Below, piece after piece: positions 41,488-50,340 of a stretch of 64,000 nt of DNA. Both the position numbers and the translations under genes were made by a program. Source of the stretch: an uncultured Burkholderiales bacterium (GTDB lineage Bacteria; Pseudomonadota; Gammaproteobacteria; Burkholderiales; Casimicrobiaceae); contig CALDYQ010000047.1 in assembly GCA_937944385.1 (NCBI GenBank), forward strand, positions 1-64,000. The letters are read 5' to 3'. Each line of letters starts with the position of its first letter. The stretch's first letter is position 1. The notes below the pieces were generated by a model that was not told the DNA's origin, did no database searches, and saw only the letters and a list, made by a program, of their open reading frames with translations.

Positions 41488-43233
41488 ATGGACTTCCAGC
41501 GTCTCGTCCTGCTCGTCATCTTCTTCATGTCGGGGCTGTTCCTCCTTCAGGCCTGGCAAAAGGAGAACGCGCCCCCCCCGCCCCCGGGGACTGCTGCAAA
41601 CAACGCGGCAACCGCCACCCCCTCTTCAGCCGGAGCCCCGGGCAGTGCCGTCCCTGCAGCCCCGACCGCGGCGGCCGACGTCCCTGCCGTACCCGCCACC
41701 GCTGCGGTCACGGCTACCGCCGGAGCGGTGCCGGGTGCCACCGCGCAAACCGCAGCCCCTGCGGCAGGGCAAATCGTCACGGCGGCCACGGACCTCGCCG
41801 AATACAAGATCAACACGCTCGGCGGTGTCATCGAGGAGGCAGCGCTCAAGCAGCACCGGGATGCAACCGACAAGTCGAAGCCCTATCTGTCGCTGCTCAA
41901 GACGCCGAATCGCACGCACATCGTGCAGACCGGGCTCACGAACCCCGGTTTTCCGAACCACAACACGCTCTACACGGTCGAGGGGGGCGCAACGCGTGTC
42001 GATCTCGGCTCGGCCGAGAGCACCCAGCTGCGGCTCTCGGCCCCGATCAAGGATGCCAATGGGGTTGAGGTCGGCAAGAGCACGCTCATCTACACGTTCC
42101 GCCGCGGCAGCTACGTGGTGGACGTGACGCACGAGATCACGAACACGGGCGGCGCGCCACTCTCGCCCACGGCCTACTTTCACCTGCACCGCGACTCGAA
42201 AACCAGCGGCGAGGCGAACGCCATGGTCGGGCTGTTCCACGGCCCGGCGCAGTACACCGAGGCGAAGAAATACCAGAAGATCTCGTTCTCGGACATCGAC
42301 AAGAACAAGGCGAGCCTCGTCGAGCGCGCGAGCGACGGCTGGATCGGCATGGTCGAGCACTACTTCGTCAACGCCTGGCTGCCCAAGGCCGGAGTGGCGC
42401 GCGACTACTACGTCACGAAGGAGAACGGCGATCTCTACCGCTCGGGCGTGAAGCTCGCCGTCGGCGAGGTGGCGCCGGGCGCAAGCGCGTCGGTGACCGT
42501 GCCGCTCTTGGTGGGGCCGCAGGAGCAGGGCGTCATGGCGCTCGCCCCCGGGCTCGAGTACGTGGTCGACTACGGCATCTTCCACGCCATTGCCGCGCCG
42601 ATGTTCTGGCTGCTCAACTGGTTCCACAAGCTCGTGGCCAACTGGGGCTGGGCGATCATCCTGCTCACGATCCTGATCAAGCTCGTCTTCTTCCCGCTCA
42701 ACGCCGCCGCGGCGCGCAGCATGGGCAAGATGAAGTTGGTCGCGCCCAAACTCAAGGAGATCCAGGAGCGCTATGCCGGGGATCGCCAGAGGCTCAATCA
42801 GGCGATGATGGAGCTCTACAAGAAAGAAAAGATCAACCCGCTCGGCGGCTGTCTGCCGATCCTCGTGCAGATCCCCGTCTTCATCGCGCTCTACTGGGTG
42901 CTGATCGGTGCGGTCGAGCTTCGGCATGCGCCGTGGCTCGGCTGGATCCAGGACCTCTCTGCGCCGGATCCCTGGTTCATCCTGCCGGTGCTCTACGCGC
43001 TGACCGCGTGGATCCAGGCCCGGCTCATGCCGCCGTCACCCGGGATGGACCCGATGCAGCAGAAGGTGCTGCAGTACATGCCGGTCGCCTTCGCCGTGCT
43101 CTTCATCTGGTTCCCCTCCGGCCTCGTGCTCTACTGGACGGTGTCGAACGTGATCCAGATCGGCCAGCAGTGGACCATCAACCGCATGCTCGAACAGGAG
43201 CAGGCGGCGCAGGCGGCGTTGCTCAAACGCTGA
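41488..43233 (+). CDS. yidC: Membrane protein insertase YidC
   Basis: 581 residues. The N-terminal membrane anchor (LVLLVIFFMSGLFLLQAW) is followed by a long Pro/Ala-rich linker (about 28-95, longer than usual), the periplasmic beta-sandwich domain, and five C-terminal membrane segments holding the insertase core (PMFWLLNWFHKLVANWGWAIILLTILIKL onward, described as the first core helices) with the conserved positive residue in the hydrophilic groove. It inserts and folds inner-membrane proteins with or without SecYEG. It lies 10 bp after yidD. Confidence 0.97.
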   Translation: MDFQRLVLLVIFFMSGLFLLQAWQKENAPPPPPGTAANNAATATPSSAGAPGSAVPAAPTAAADVPAVPATAAVTATAGAVPGATAQTAAPAAGQIVTAATDLAEYKINTLGGVIEEAALKQHRDATDKSKPYLSLLKTPNRTHIVQTGLTNPGFPNHNTLYTVEGGATRVDLGSAESTQLRLSAPIKDANGVEVGKSTLIYTFRRGSYVVDVTHEITNTGGAPLSPTAYFHLHRDSKTSGEANAMVGLFHGPAQYTEAKKYQKISFSDIDKNKASLVERASDGWIGMVEHYFVNAWLPKAGVARDYYVTKENGDLYRSGVKLAVGEVAPGASASVTVPLLVGPQEQGVMALAPGLEYVVDYGIFHAIAAPMFWLLNWFHKLVANWGWAIILLTILIKLVFFPLNAAAARSMGKMKLVAPKLKEIQERYAGDRQRLNQAMMELYKKEKINPLGGCLPILVQIPVFIALYWVLIGAVELRHAPWLGWIQDLSAPDPWFILPVLYALTAWIQARLMPPSPGMDPMQQKVLQYMPVAFAVLFIWFPSGLVLYWTVSNVIQIGQQWTINRMLEQEQAAQAALLKR

Positions 43234-43308
43234 GCTGCGCCCCCTCCCCGCAGGAGAGAGCGCCGAGAGGCAGCCAGTGAGGCTTCGGCGCGCCGCCGTC
43301 CGGCCGAC

Positions 43309-44667
43309 ATGAGCGCCACCCACACGACCGACAAGACCGACACCATCGCTGCGATCGCTACACCGCCGGGCCGTGGCGGCGTGGGCATCGTGCGCATCTC
43401 CGGCGCGCGTGCGGCAGCCATCGCCCAGGCGCTCTGCGGCCGACGGCCCGAGCCGCGCCGCGCCGTCCGTGCCCGCTTCACCGATGCCGACGGCGCGCCC
43501 ATCGACGACGGGCTCGCGCTCTTCTTCCCCGGGCCCGCCTCCTTCACGGGCGAGGACGTGCTCGAACTGCATGCCCACGGCTCGCCGCAGGTGCTCGAGC
43601 AACTCGTCGCACGCGCGCTCGCGCTCGGTGCTCGCCGTGCGGAGCCGGGTGAATTCACGCGCCGGGCGTTCCTCAACGACAAGCTCGACCTCGCGCAGGC
43701 CGAGGCGGTGGCCGATCTCATCGACGCGGCCACGCTTGCCGCCGCACGTGCAGCCGCGCGCTCGCTCACCGGCGAGTTCTCGGCGCGCGTCCAAGCCTTG
43801 CGTGAGTCGATCATCCGCCTTCGGATGTTCGTCGAGGCCACGCTCGACTTCCCCGAGGAGGACGTCGAGTTCATCGAACAAGCGCGCGCCCGCGAGCAGC
43901 TGGCGGAAACCACCGCCGCGCTCGAAGCCGTCCTCGCCGCAGCGCGTCATGGCCAAAGACTGCACGACGGCGCGGTCATCGTCCTGGCCGGTGCGCCCAA
44001 TGTCGGTAAATCCAGCTTGCTCAACGCGCTTGCAGGCGAGGATCTCGCCATCGTCACGCCTATTGCGGGCACCACGCGCGACACCGTGCGTGCGCGGCTC
44101 GACGTGGGCGGCGTGCCGGTCGAAGTCATCGACACCGCGGGACTGCGCGCGACCGACGACCCCGTAGAGGCGATCGGCATCGAACGCACGCGCGCCGCGC
44201 TCGGCCGCGCCGACCTCGCGCTCCTCATGATCGAGGCGACCGCGCCCGATCCCGAAGCCGCCGTGGCCGCACTCGCCCCAGAACTGCCCGAGTCGCTACC
44301 GCGCCTCGTCGTGGCCAACAAGCTCGACCTTCGGCCGACGGATGCACCGGCGCGCCCGCCCGACGCGCTTGCGGTCTCGGCCCGCACGGGCGAAGGGCTC
44401 GACCGCCTGCGAAGGGCGCTCGCCGAACGGCTCGGCGCGGGTGTTCGCGAGGAGGGCGCTTTCATGGCCCGTGCCCGGCACGTGGCGGCGCTCGAACGCG
44501 CCCGCGCGCACCTCGCCGCCGCGCGTGGCCAGCTCGATCACTTCGCGCTCGAGCTCTTTGCCGAAGAACTCCGTCTCGCCCACGACGCCCTAGGCGAGAT
44601 CCTCGGCCACTTCACCCCCGATGATCTTTTGGGTGAAATCTTCTCGCGGTTTTGCATCGGCAAGTGA
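43309..44667 (+). CDS. mnmE: tRNA modification GTPase MnmE
   Basis: 452 residues. The N-terminal tetrahydrofolate-binding domain (IAAIATPPGRGGVGIVRISG) and helical domain flank a G domain with GAPNVGKSSLLN, the TTRD switch (IAGTTRDT), DTAGLR and NKLD. The protein ends with the catalytic FCIGK. With MnmG it modifies U34 of tRNA. It is the last gene of the rpmH run. Confidence 0.97.
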   Translation: MSATHTTDKTDTIAAIATPPGRGGVGIVRISGARAAAIAQALCGRRPEPRRAVRARFTDADGAPIDDGLALFFPGPASFTGEDVLELHAHGSPQVLEQLVARALALGARRAEPGEFTRRAFLNDKLDLAQAEAVADLIDAATLAAARAAARSLTGEFSARVQALRESIIRLRMFVEATLDFPEEDVEFIEQARAREQLAETTAALEAVLAAARHGQRLHDGAVIVLAGAPNVGKSSLLNALAGEDLAIVTPIAGTTRDTVRARLDVGGVPVEVIDTAGLRATDDPVEAIGIERTRAALGRADLALLMIEATAPDPEAAVAALAPELPESLPRLVVANKLDLRPTDAPARPPDALAVSARTGEGLDRLRRALAERLGAGVREEGAFMARARHVAALERARAHLAAARGQLDHFALELFAEELRLAHDALGEILGHFTPDDLLGEIFSRFCIGK

Positions 44668-44673
44668 TCGAGG

Positions 44674-44888
44674 TTACGGGTAGGTGCACAACCCGAACCC
44701 ACCCGCGCCTTGCTGCTGAGCCCGCGATCGGTCTGCGCCGCCGACGTACACGTCCGGCAGGACGTCGTCGGTGATGCCCTAGAAGGAGTGCGCGAACCAG
44801 TTGAGATGGCTCGGTTCCATGCGCTGGTGCAGTCTGCACCAAGGATTGGTCGGTGCACCCGGGGTGCCCGACTCGATCGAACACCCGG
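44674..44888 (-). pseudogene. Possible C-terminal gene fragment
   Basis: Minus-strand reading ending at TAA 44674-44676 gives a protein-like stretch (APTNPWCRLHQRMEP, then SHLNWFAHSF) interrupted by TAG at 44779-44781 and continuing GITDDVLPDVYVGGADRS to GGFGLCTYP. No start or family was recognised. It may be the decayed end of a lost gene. The rest of the 296-bp gap between mnmE and the next gene shows nothing. Confidence 0.3.
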
Positions 44889-44963
44889 TGTGCAACACGA
44901 GTCCGGAACGCCGCGTTCTACCCTGCCAGTACAGGCGGGCGCGCGGGTCGGCCCGAGCGGCGC

Positions 44964-45347
44964 TCAGCGTCGAAACAGGGCGATCAGCCCGCGCAGCGCG
45001 AGTGCGGGCATGAGGGTGCCGAAGCCGGTCAGAAGCGGCAGAAGCCAGGCCATCGCGGCAGGACCGGCTGCTTCATTCGATTGCGGAAAGAGCGCTGCGA
45101 AGAGCTCGGCCCCGCCAAAGACGGCAACGACCGTCCATACGACTGCAAGGAGCGCAGCAAAGAGCGGCCGTGGATGGACGACGGCCCAGATGGCCGCGCC
45201 GGGGGCGAGTACGGCGGCAGCAAGGACTGCGCCCGTCAATACGAGGTCGTAGGCCTCGGCCCGGTCGCCCTGAATCAGGCGGAAAGCAACCAACCAGACC
45301 GCGATCAGCCCCCAGCCGGCAAGCCCGACCCCGATCGCGCGGCGCAT
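44964..45347 (-). CDS. Small four-helix membrane protein of unknown function
   Basis: 127 residues with four hydrophobic segments (about 5-22, 36-58, 62-85, 95-118) and basic ends (MRRAIG, LFRR). No family was recognised. It starts 17 bp after the di-iron protein gene on the same strand, so it is probably the last gene of an operon headed by the MerR-type regulator. The organisation suggests a membrane role linked to the neighbouring lipid genes (inference only). Confidence 0.6.
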   Translation of the reverse strand: MRRAIGVGLAGWGLIAVWLVAFRLIQGDRAEAYDLVLTGAVLAAAVLAPGAAIWAVVHPRPLFAALLAVVWTVVAVFGGAELFAALFPQSNEAAGPAAMAWLLPLLTGFGTLMPALALRGLIALFRR

Positions 45348-45364
45348 GACTCACAGCGTGGTGC

Positions 45365-46207
45365 TCACTGCGTAGTGAGCAGTGACTTGCGGTAGCGGTT
45401 CAATTCGCTCAGTGAGTCGATGGTCCGGTCGAACAGGTTCGACAGGTTGTGCAGGATCATCTTGACCACTCGGCCCTCCCATTCGCGATCGAAGCGGATC
45501 TGCTGGTCGAGCCAGCGCTCGAGCCAAGCGGGATCAGGCAGCTTGCTCTGCACGGTGTCGTTCGGGAACAGGGACTGGTTGACGTGCAGGTTGGTCGGGT
45601 GGAGCGGCTTGCCGGCGCGGCCCGACGAGGCCATGAGGAGGCCGATCTTGGCGAAGCCGGCCTTGACTTCGTTGACCTTTTCGGCCGCAGTGCGGGCGAT
45701 GGCGCGCTTCAAGTACTTGAGATACGCGCCGGCGTGCCGTGCCTCGTCCTTGGCGATCAGGCCGTAGATGTGCTTGATCAGCGGCTCGGTGTGCCACTCG
45801 GCTGCGCGGCGGTACCAGTGGTTCAGCCGGATCTCGCCGCAGAAGTGGAGCATCAGCGTCTCGAGCGGCGGCGCCGGGTCGAACTCGAAGCGCACGTTGT
45901 GCAGTTCGGCCTCGGTGGGCACGAGTTCCGGCCGGAAGCGGCGCAAATACTCCATGAGTACGAGCGAGTGCTTCTGCTCCTCATAGAACCAGATCGACAT
46001 GAAGGCGGCGAAATCGCTGTCGTCCCGGTTGTCGCGCAGGAACATCTCGGTGGCCGGCAGCGCGGACCACTCGGTGATCGCATTCATGCGGATGGTCTGA
46101 GCCTGGTCGTCGGAGAGCAGGCGCGCGTCGAAGCGGTCCCACGGCACGTCGGTGGCCATGTTCCAGCGCACGGCTTCGAGGTCACGGAAAAGCTCGGGGT
46201 ACAGCAT
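45365..46207 (-). CDS. Di-iron acyl-desaturase/ferritin-like protein
   Basis: About 280 residues from ATG 46207 (a TTG at 46237 is the alternative). It is helical, and the four-helix di-iron ligand pattern is complete: a glutamate in EWSALPATE, EEQKH (ExxH), a glutamate in CGEIRLN, and KDEARH (ExxH). The spacing of the ExxH motifs resembles acyl-ACP desaturases (EENRH/DEKRH) more than ferritin, so oxidation or desaturation of an acyl chain is the best guess. Its place between a LitR-like regulator and a small membrane protein, opposite a fatty-acid methyltransferase cluster, supports a lipid role. No signal peptide. Confidence 0.68.
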   Translation of the reverse strand: MLYPELFRDLEAVRWNMATDVPWDRFDARLLSDDQAQTIRMNAITEWSALPATEMFLRDNRDDSDFAAFMSIWFYEEQKHSLVLMEYLRRFRPELVPTEAELHNVRFEFDPAPPLETLMLHFCGEIRLNHWYRRAAEWHTEPLIKHIYGLIAKDEARHAGAYLKYLKRAIARTAAEKVNEVKAGFAKIGLLMASSGRAGKPLHPTNLHVNQSLFPNDTVQSKLPDPAWLERWLDQQIRFDREWEGRVVKMILHNLSNLFDRTIDSLSELNRYRKSLLTTQ

Positions 46208-46312
46208 CGGTCGGGTGGAAATCGAGGAATCGTGCAACGATGATAGAGAAGGATGACCGCACGGTGACAGCGGGGCAGCCCGGATCGATGGGCCGTTTGC
46301 GCCAGCGCAAAC

Positions 46313-47260
46313 TCAGTCGGACGTCGACCGTTCGACCGACCCGTCATTGAGCGCCCGCCACTGGCGGATGAGTGCCACCAGTTCCCGCGGCGCGGCGGCC
46401 TGAGATACGCCGGCCAGGTCACGTCGGATGCGCCGGACGAGATCGCCGCCGATCCAGAGCGCCTGAGTGGCGGGCAGCAGGCTACGGAGCGCTTCCACGC
46501 CCACCGCGGCCTGCTTGCTCCCGTAGGCTGCAGAGAACGAGAGCAGCACCACGTCGGCATGGAACGCCTCGGCCGCGGCGATGATCTCCGGAATGGGCGT
46601 CTGCGGGCCCAGGCTCACGGCGGCGGCGCCCTCGGCCGCGAGCATCGCCTCGAGCGTGGTCAGGCCCAGCGCGCTCGGCTCGTTGGGCAGGGTGGTCAGG
46701 AGCACGCGCGGCGGTGACTCACCCGGCGGCAGCGTGCTGAGCAGCGTCTGCAGCACGAGGCGCACCTGCTCGGCCCAGGCGCGCTCGTGATAGAGCTGGA
46801 GCTCGCCGCGCATCCAACCCTCGGCGACCGCGCGCGACAGCGGAATCACGATCTCGCTCACGAATTCATGGAGCCCGTGCCGGATCAGCAGCTCGGTCAG
46901 TTGCCGCCGCAGCCCTGGCATGTCGTGCGCCAGGATGCGGGCGAAGATTTCGCGCTGAAGGTCGCCGGTGCTGTCGCGCGACTGCCGGGCCTCCTGCTCG
47001 CGGGCCAGTACTGCAAACGCGTTTTCCGAAAGCGCAAGCAGCTTTCCGGGGCGGTGGCCCGCGTCCATGAGCCGCTTGATCGCTCGCAGGCGCTCCACCT
47101 GCAGCATCGGATAGAGTCGCTCGCCGTGTTCGTCCCGCAGCGGCTGGGGAAAGCCATATCGCCGTTCCCAGACGCGGAGCACGTCCTTGGACAAACCGGT
47201 GTCCCGCTCCACCGCGCTGATGGAAAGGGCGCCCGCGGCATCGTGGTGAAGGTCAGTCAC
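46313..47260 (-). CDS. MerR-type regulator, LitR/CarH-like, cobalamin ligands lost
   Basis: 315 residues from GTG 47260, with GGGAG 9 bp upstream; ATG 47365 is an in-frame alternative. The MerR helix-turn-helix (LSISAVERDTGLSKDVLRVWERRYGFPQP) is followed by a CarH-like helical cap and Rossmann domain. In CarH the cap motif is W-x9-EH and the lower ligand lies in ExHxxG. Here these read W-x9-ER (WMRGELQLYHER) and EPSALG, so both histidines are replaced. It probably cannot bind adenosylcobalamin as CarH does. Light-regulator homologues without these histidines are known (class II LitR in Pseudomonas, from memory). It is divergent from the glutathione peroxidase gene. Confidence 0.85.
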   Translation of the reverse strand: MTDLHHDAAGALSISAVERDTGLSKDVLRVWERRYGFPQPLRDEHGERLYPMLQVERLRAIKRLMDAGHRPGKLLALSENAFAVLAREQEARQSRDSTGDLQREIFARILAHDMPGLRRQLTELLIRHGLHEFVSEIVIPLSRAVAEGWMRGELQLYHERAWAEQVRLVLQTLLSTLPPGESPPRVLLTTLPNEPSALGLTTLEAMLAAEGAAAVSLGPQTPIPEIIAAAEAFHADVVLLSFSAAYGSKQAAVGVEALRSLLPATQALWIGGDLVRRIRRDLAGVSQAAAPRELVALIRQWRALNDGSVERSTSD

Positions 47261-47301
47261 CTTGGCGTTCTCCCAATGTGGCACGTCGCCGAACCGGTGT
47301 G

Positions 47302-47342
47302 ATGATACATCCGTTGCGGAACTAATGTCTAGGACATACACT
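47302..47342. promoter_or_regulatory. Divergent promoters with a MerR-type operator
   Basis: The palindrome ATGTC-TAG-GACAT at 47325-47337 lies between TTGCGG (47314-47319) and TACACT (47337-47342), spaced 17 bp, which read toward the peroxidase. On the other strand TAGACA (47326-47331) and TATCAT (47302-47307), spaced 18 bp, read toward the regulator and overlap the same palindrome. A palindrome within the -35/-10 spacer is the usual MerR-family arrangement, so the regulator probably controls both directions. Confidence 0.5.
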
Positions 47343-47380
47343 CTGCCACACACTGTGTTGTCCATGTCGGGGACGTGACC

Positions 47381-48055
47381 GTGAAAACACTCAATCGATC
47401 GAGATCCACCGCGGTGGCGCGTGCGCGCAGTCAAGTGTGTTTGGGTCGAAGAGCGTTTCGTGTCTCAACGGCGACTGCCTTGGTGGCGGTGGCGCTGATC
47501 GCACTCTCGGATGTCGTCCGGGCCGCGCCGGCGATGGCCAAGGCAATAGAGGCGACCCCGCCGGCCAGTGCCTGTCCGAGCATCTATCAGCATCGCCATG
47601 CGCCGCTTTTGGCGGGCAAGGAGGACACGCTGTGCCGCTACGCCGGGCAGGTGGCGCTGATCGTGAACACGGCCAGCCAGTGCGGCTACACCGGCCAGTA
47701 TCGCGATTTGCAGGCGCTCTATGACCGCTACAAGGATCGGGGCTTCGTGATTCTCGGTTTCCCGGCCAACGCCTTCGGGCGGCAGGAGCCGGGCTCGAAT
47801 CAGCAGATCGCGCAATTCTGCGAAGCCAATTTTGGCGTCCGCTTTCCGATGTTCGGCAAGATCGAGGCGACCCCGATCACGCGCGAACCACTGTTCGCCG
47901 AACTCGCCCGCCGCACCGGTACCGCGCCCGGCTGGAACTTCCACAAGTACCTCGTCAGCCGCGACGGCACGCGAATCACCTCCTTCGCGAGCGGCGTCGA
48001 GCCGCTGTCGGGGCAGCTCACGGCAGCGATCGAGCGAGAGTTGGCGTCTCGCTGA
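47381..48055 (+). CDS. Exported glutathione peroxidase-family protein
   Basis: 224 residues from GTG 47381, which has GGGGA 7 bp upstream. A long n-region then a hydrophobic segment ending VVRA-A form a signal peptide (about 1-47), so it acts outside the cytoplasm. The peroxidase domain has the catalytic cysteine in NTASQCGYTGQY, GFPANAFGRQEPG and GWNFHKYLVSRDG with the usual tryptophan-asparagine pair. Cysteine, not selenocysteine, is at the active site; such enzymes often use thioredoxin and reduce lipid hydroperoxides. It is the first gene after the divergent promoter. Confidence 0.9.
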   Translation: MKTLNRSRSTAVARARSQVCLGRRAFRVSTATALVAVALIALSDVVRAAPAMAKAIEATPPASACPSIYQHRHAPLLAGKEDTLCRYAGQVALIVNTASQCGYTGQYRDLQALYDRYKDRGFVILGFPANAFGRQEPGSNQQIAQFCEANFGVRFPMFGKIEATPITREPLFAELARRTGTAPGWNFHKYLVSRDGTRITSFASGVEPLSGQLTAAIERELASR

Positions 48056-48072
48056 GCGCCTAAACTTCAGGC

Positions 48073-48903
48073 ATGAACGCCTTCGATTCCCTCTTCACGT
48101 CCGCGCCGCTCGCGCTCGACGACACGCAAAGCCGCAGGGATGCACGGCACCTGGCCATCCAGCGCGTGGGCATCCAGGGCCTCCGGCACCCCGTGCGTAT
48201 CCGCGCCGCCGACGGTCGGGAGCAGGCCAGCGTGGCCCGCTTTGCCATGGACGTGGGCCTGCCGGAGCAGGTCAAGGGCGCGCACATGTCGCGCTTCGCC
48301 GAGATCGTGAATGCGCTCGATGACGCGCTCGACCCGGCGGCGTTCCGGGCGCTCGAGGCGCACATGCGTGCTCGCCTCGAGGCGGCCAGCGGTCGGCTCG
48401 AGATGCGCTTCACCTGGTTCCGCGAGAAGTTGGCACCGGTGTCTGGCGCGAAGAGCCTCCTCGATGTGGACGCGGTCTGGATCGCCCGCACCGATGCCAC
48501 GGGCGTGAGTCGGCTCGACCTCGAAGTGGTGGTGCCGGTGACCAGCCTCTGCCCGTGCAGCAAGACGATCAGCGACTATGGCGCCCACAACCAGCGCTCG
48601 CACATCACGATCCGCGCCGAGGCCGGCAGTGGGCTCGAACTCGACGACCTGATCGACATCGCCGAGGCGCAGGCCTCGAGCGAGCTCTACGCGATCCTGA
48701 AGCGTGTCGACGAAAAGCATGTCACCGAGCGCGCCTATGACAACCCGAAGTTCGTCGAGGATCTGGTACGCGACATCGCGCTCGCCTGCCAGACCCATGA
48801 CCAGATCGGCGAGTTCATGGTCGCGAGCGAGAACTTCGAATCCATTCACAACCATTCTGCGTATGCAGAGTTGCACGGGCGGGGGAGACTCCACGCGGCG
48901 TAA
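48073..48903 (+). CDS. folE2: GTP cyclohydrolase FolE2
   Basis: 276 residues. Type IB GTP cyclohydrolase (COG1469), first step to tetrahydrofolate or related pterins, working with metals other than zinc. The metal-binding cysteine region VTSLCPCSKTISDYGAHNQRSH is intact, as is HMSRFAEIVN and the C-terminal FESIHNHSAYAEL. It follows the peroxidase by 17 bp. FolE2 in light- or oxidant-induced clusters often accompanies photolyase or reductase cofactor needs; no photolyase lies in the window. Confidence 0.95.
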   Translation: MNAFDSLFTSAPLALDDTQSRRDARHLAIQRVGIQGLRHPVRIRAADGREQASVARFAMDVGLPEQVKGAHMSRFAEIVNALDDALDPAAFRALEAHMRARLEAASGRLEMRFTWFREKLAPVSGAKSLLDVDAVWIARTDATGVSRLDLEVVVPVTSLCPCSKTISDYGAHNQRSHITIRAEAGSGLELDDLIDIAEAQASSELYAILKRVDEKHVTERAYDNPKFVEDLVRDIALACQTHDQIGEFMVASENFESIHNHSAYAELHGRGRLHAA

Positions 48904-49018
48904 GGTTTTTCAGGGAGACGATCGCGGACAGAACGCCGCTCACGGCGCGCCGCATGTGCAGTCGAGGCCGGCGGGCCCATTTCGGGCAACGTTGGCGTAG
49001 TGTGCAAGGCATTCATTC

Positions 49019-50317
49019 ATGCGCATCGCCGTCATCGGTTCTGGAATCTCGGGTCTTGCCGCCGCCCGCCGCCTCGACAAGGCTGGCCTGGCGACCGTCC
49101 TCTTCGAAGCGGAGCCACGCTTCGGCGGCCACACGGCTACGGTGGACGTCACGCTCGATGGTGTGACCGCGCCGGTCGATACCGGCTTTCTGGTCTGCAA
49201 CGACCACACCTATCCGAATCTGCTCGCTCTCTTTGCCGAGCTCGACGTAAAGCTGACTGCGAGCGACATGTCGTTCTCGGTGCGTGCGGATGCCGCGAAC
49301 ATCGAGTGGGCAGGCAGTTCGCTCGCAACCGTCTTCGCGCAGAAGGCCAATCTCCTTCGCCCGCGCTTCTGGCGTTTTCTCGCCGACATCCTGCGCTTCA
49401 ATCGCGAGGCCACGCGCATGGTCGAGACCGACACCATCCCCGAGGGCTCGGTCGAACGCTACTTGCGTGAAGCGGGCTACGGCCGGCAGCTCTTCGACTG
49501 GTATCTCTGGCCGATGGTGGGGTCGATCTGGTCCTCACCCAAACGCGACGTGGCCGAGTTCGAGCTCGCGATGCTCCTGCGCTTTTCGCACAACCACGGG
49601 CTCCTTCGTGTCAACGACCGGCCGCGCTGGATGACGGTCGTCGGCGGGGCGCGCACCTACGTCGAGCGTATCGTGGCGGCACTGCCCGAATGCCGCCCGG
49701 CGTCGCCGGTCACGCGTATCGACCGGCAGGGCGGGTCGGTTTGGGTGGAATCCCGCCACGGCCGGGAGCGCTTCGACCATGTCGTGCTCGCCTGCCACAG
49801 CGATCAGGCGCTCGCCATCCTTGGCACCGGAGCAACGGCCGAGGAGCGCCGCGCCTTGGGCGCGATCCGCTACCAACCCAACCGCTGCGTTTTGCATACC
49901 GATCGCAGCTTCATGCCGCGTCGGCCCGCTGCCTGGTCGGCCTGGAACTACCTGCAGATCGCGGCTGACCGTGATGCGGAACGTCCGGTGACGCTCACGT
50001 ATTGGTTGAACCGGCTGCAACCGCTGCCGTTTTCTCGGCCGCTCTTCGAGACCCTCAACCCGCCGCGCGAGCCTGCCCCAGGGCACCTGATTGCGGAGTT
50101 CGAGTACGCGCATCCGCTCCTCAATCGCGTGGCAGTCGCGGCACAGGCCGAGGTCAAGCGGCTGCAGGGGCAGCACAACACGTGGTTTGCCGGCGCCTGG
50201 CTTGGCTACGGTTTCCATGAAGACGGGCTGAAGAGTGGTCTGGCTGCCGCGCTGGGCGTGATAGAGGCCGTCCGAGCGTCGGCGGTCCGCGAGACAGCCC
50301 GGCTTGCCGCGGAGTGA
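49019..50317 (+). CDS. FAD-dependent oxidoreductase, COG2907 type
   Basis: 432 residues. The N-terminal Rossmann motif IAVIGSGISGLAAARRLDKAG binds FAD, followed by LFEAEPRFGGHTATVDV and DTGFLVCNDHTYPNL. It belongs to the NAD/FAD-binding amine-oxidase-like proteins (COG2907) that almost always sit beside DUF1365 and a cyclopropane-fatty-acid-synthase-like gene, exactly as here. A role in oxidising or desaturating a membrane acyl chain is likely by context. The 115 bp before it hold no visible promoter. Confidence 0.9.
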   Translation: MRIAVIGSGISGLAAARRLDKAGLATVLFEAEPRFGGHTATVDVTLDGVTAPVDTGFLVCNDHTYPNLLALFAELDVKLTASDMSFSVRADAANIEWAGSSLATVFAQKANLLRPRFWRFLADILRFNREATRMVETDTIPEGSVERYLREAGYGRQLFDWYLWPMVGSIWSSPKRDVAEFELAMLLRFSHNHGLLRVNDRPRWMTVVGGARTYVERIVAALPECRPASPVTRIDRQGGSVWVESRHGRERFDHVVLACHSDQALAILGTGATAEERRALGAIRYQPNRCVLHTDRSFMPRRPAAWSAWNYLQIAADRDAERPVTLTYWLNRLQPLPFSRPLFETLNPPREPAPGHLIAEFEYAHPLLNRVAVAAQAEVKRLQGQHNTWFAGAWLGYGFHEDGLKSGLAAALGVIEAVRASAVRETARLAAE

Positions 50318-50340
50318 GGACAAAGGCGGGGCGGACGGGC

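Noticed and set aside
41626..42927. A 433-codon minus-strand frame opposite yidC
   Set aside because: YidC is intact on the plus strand; the other frame is compositional.
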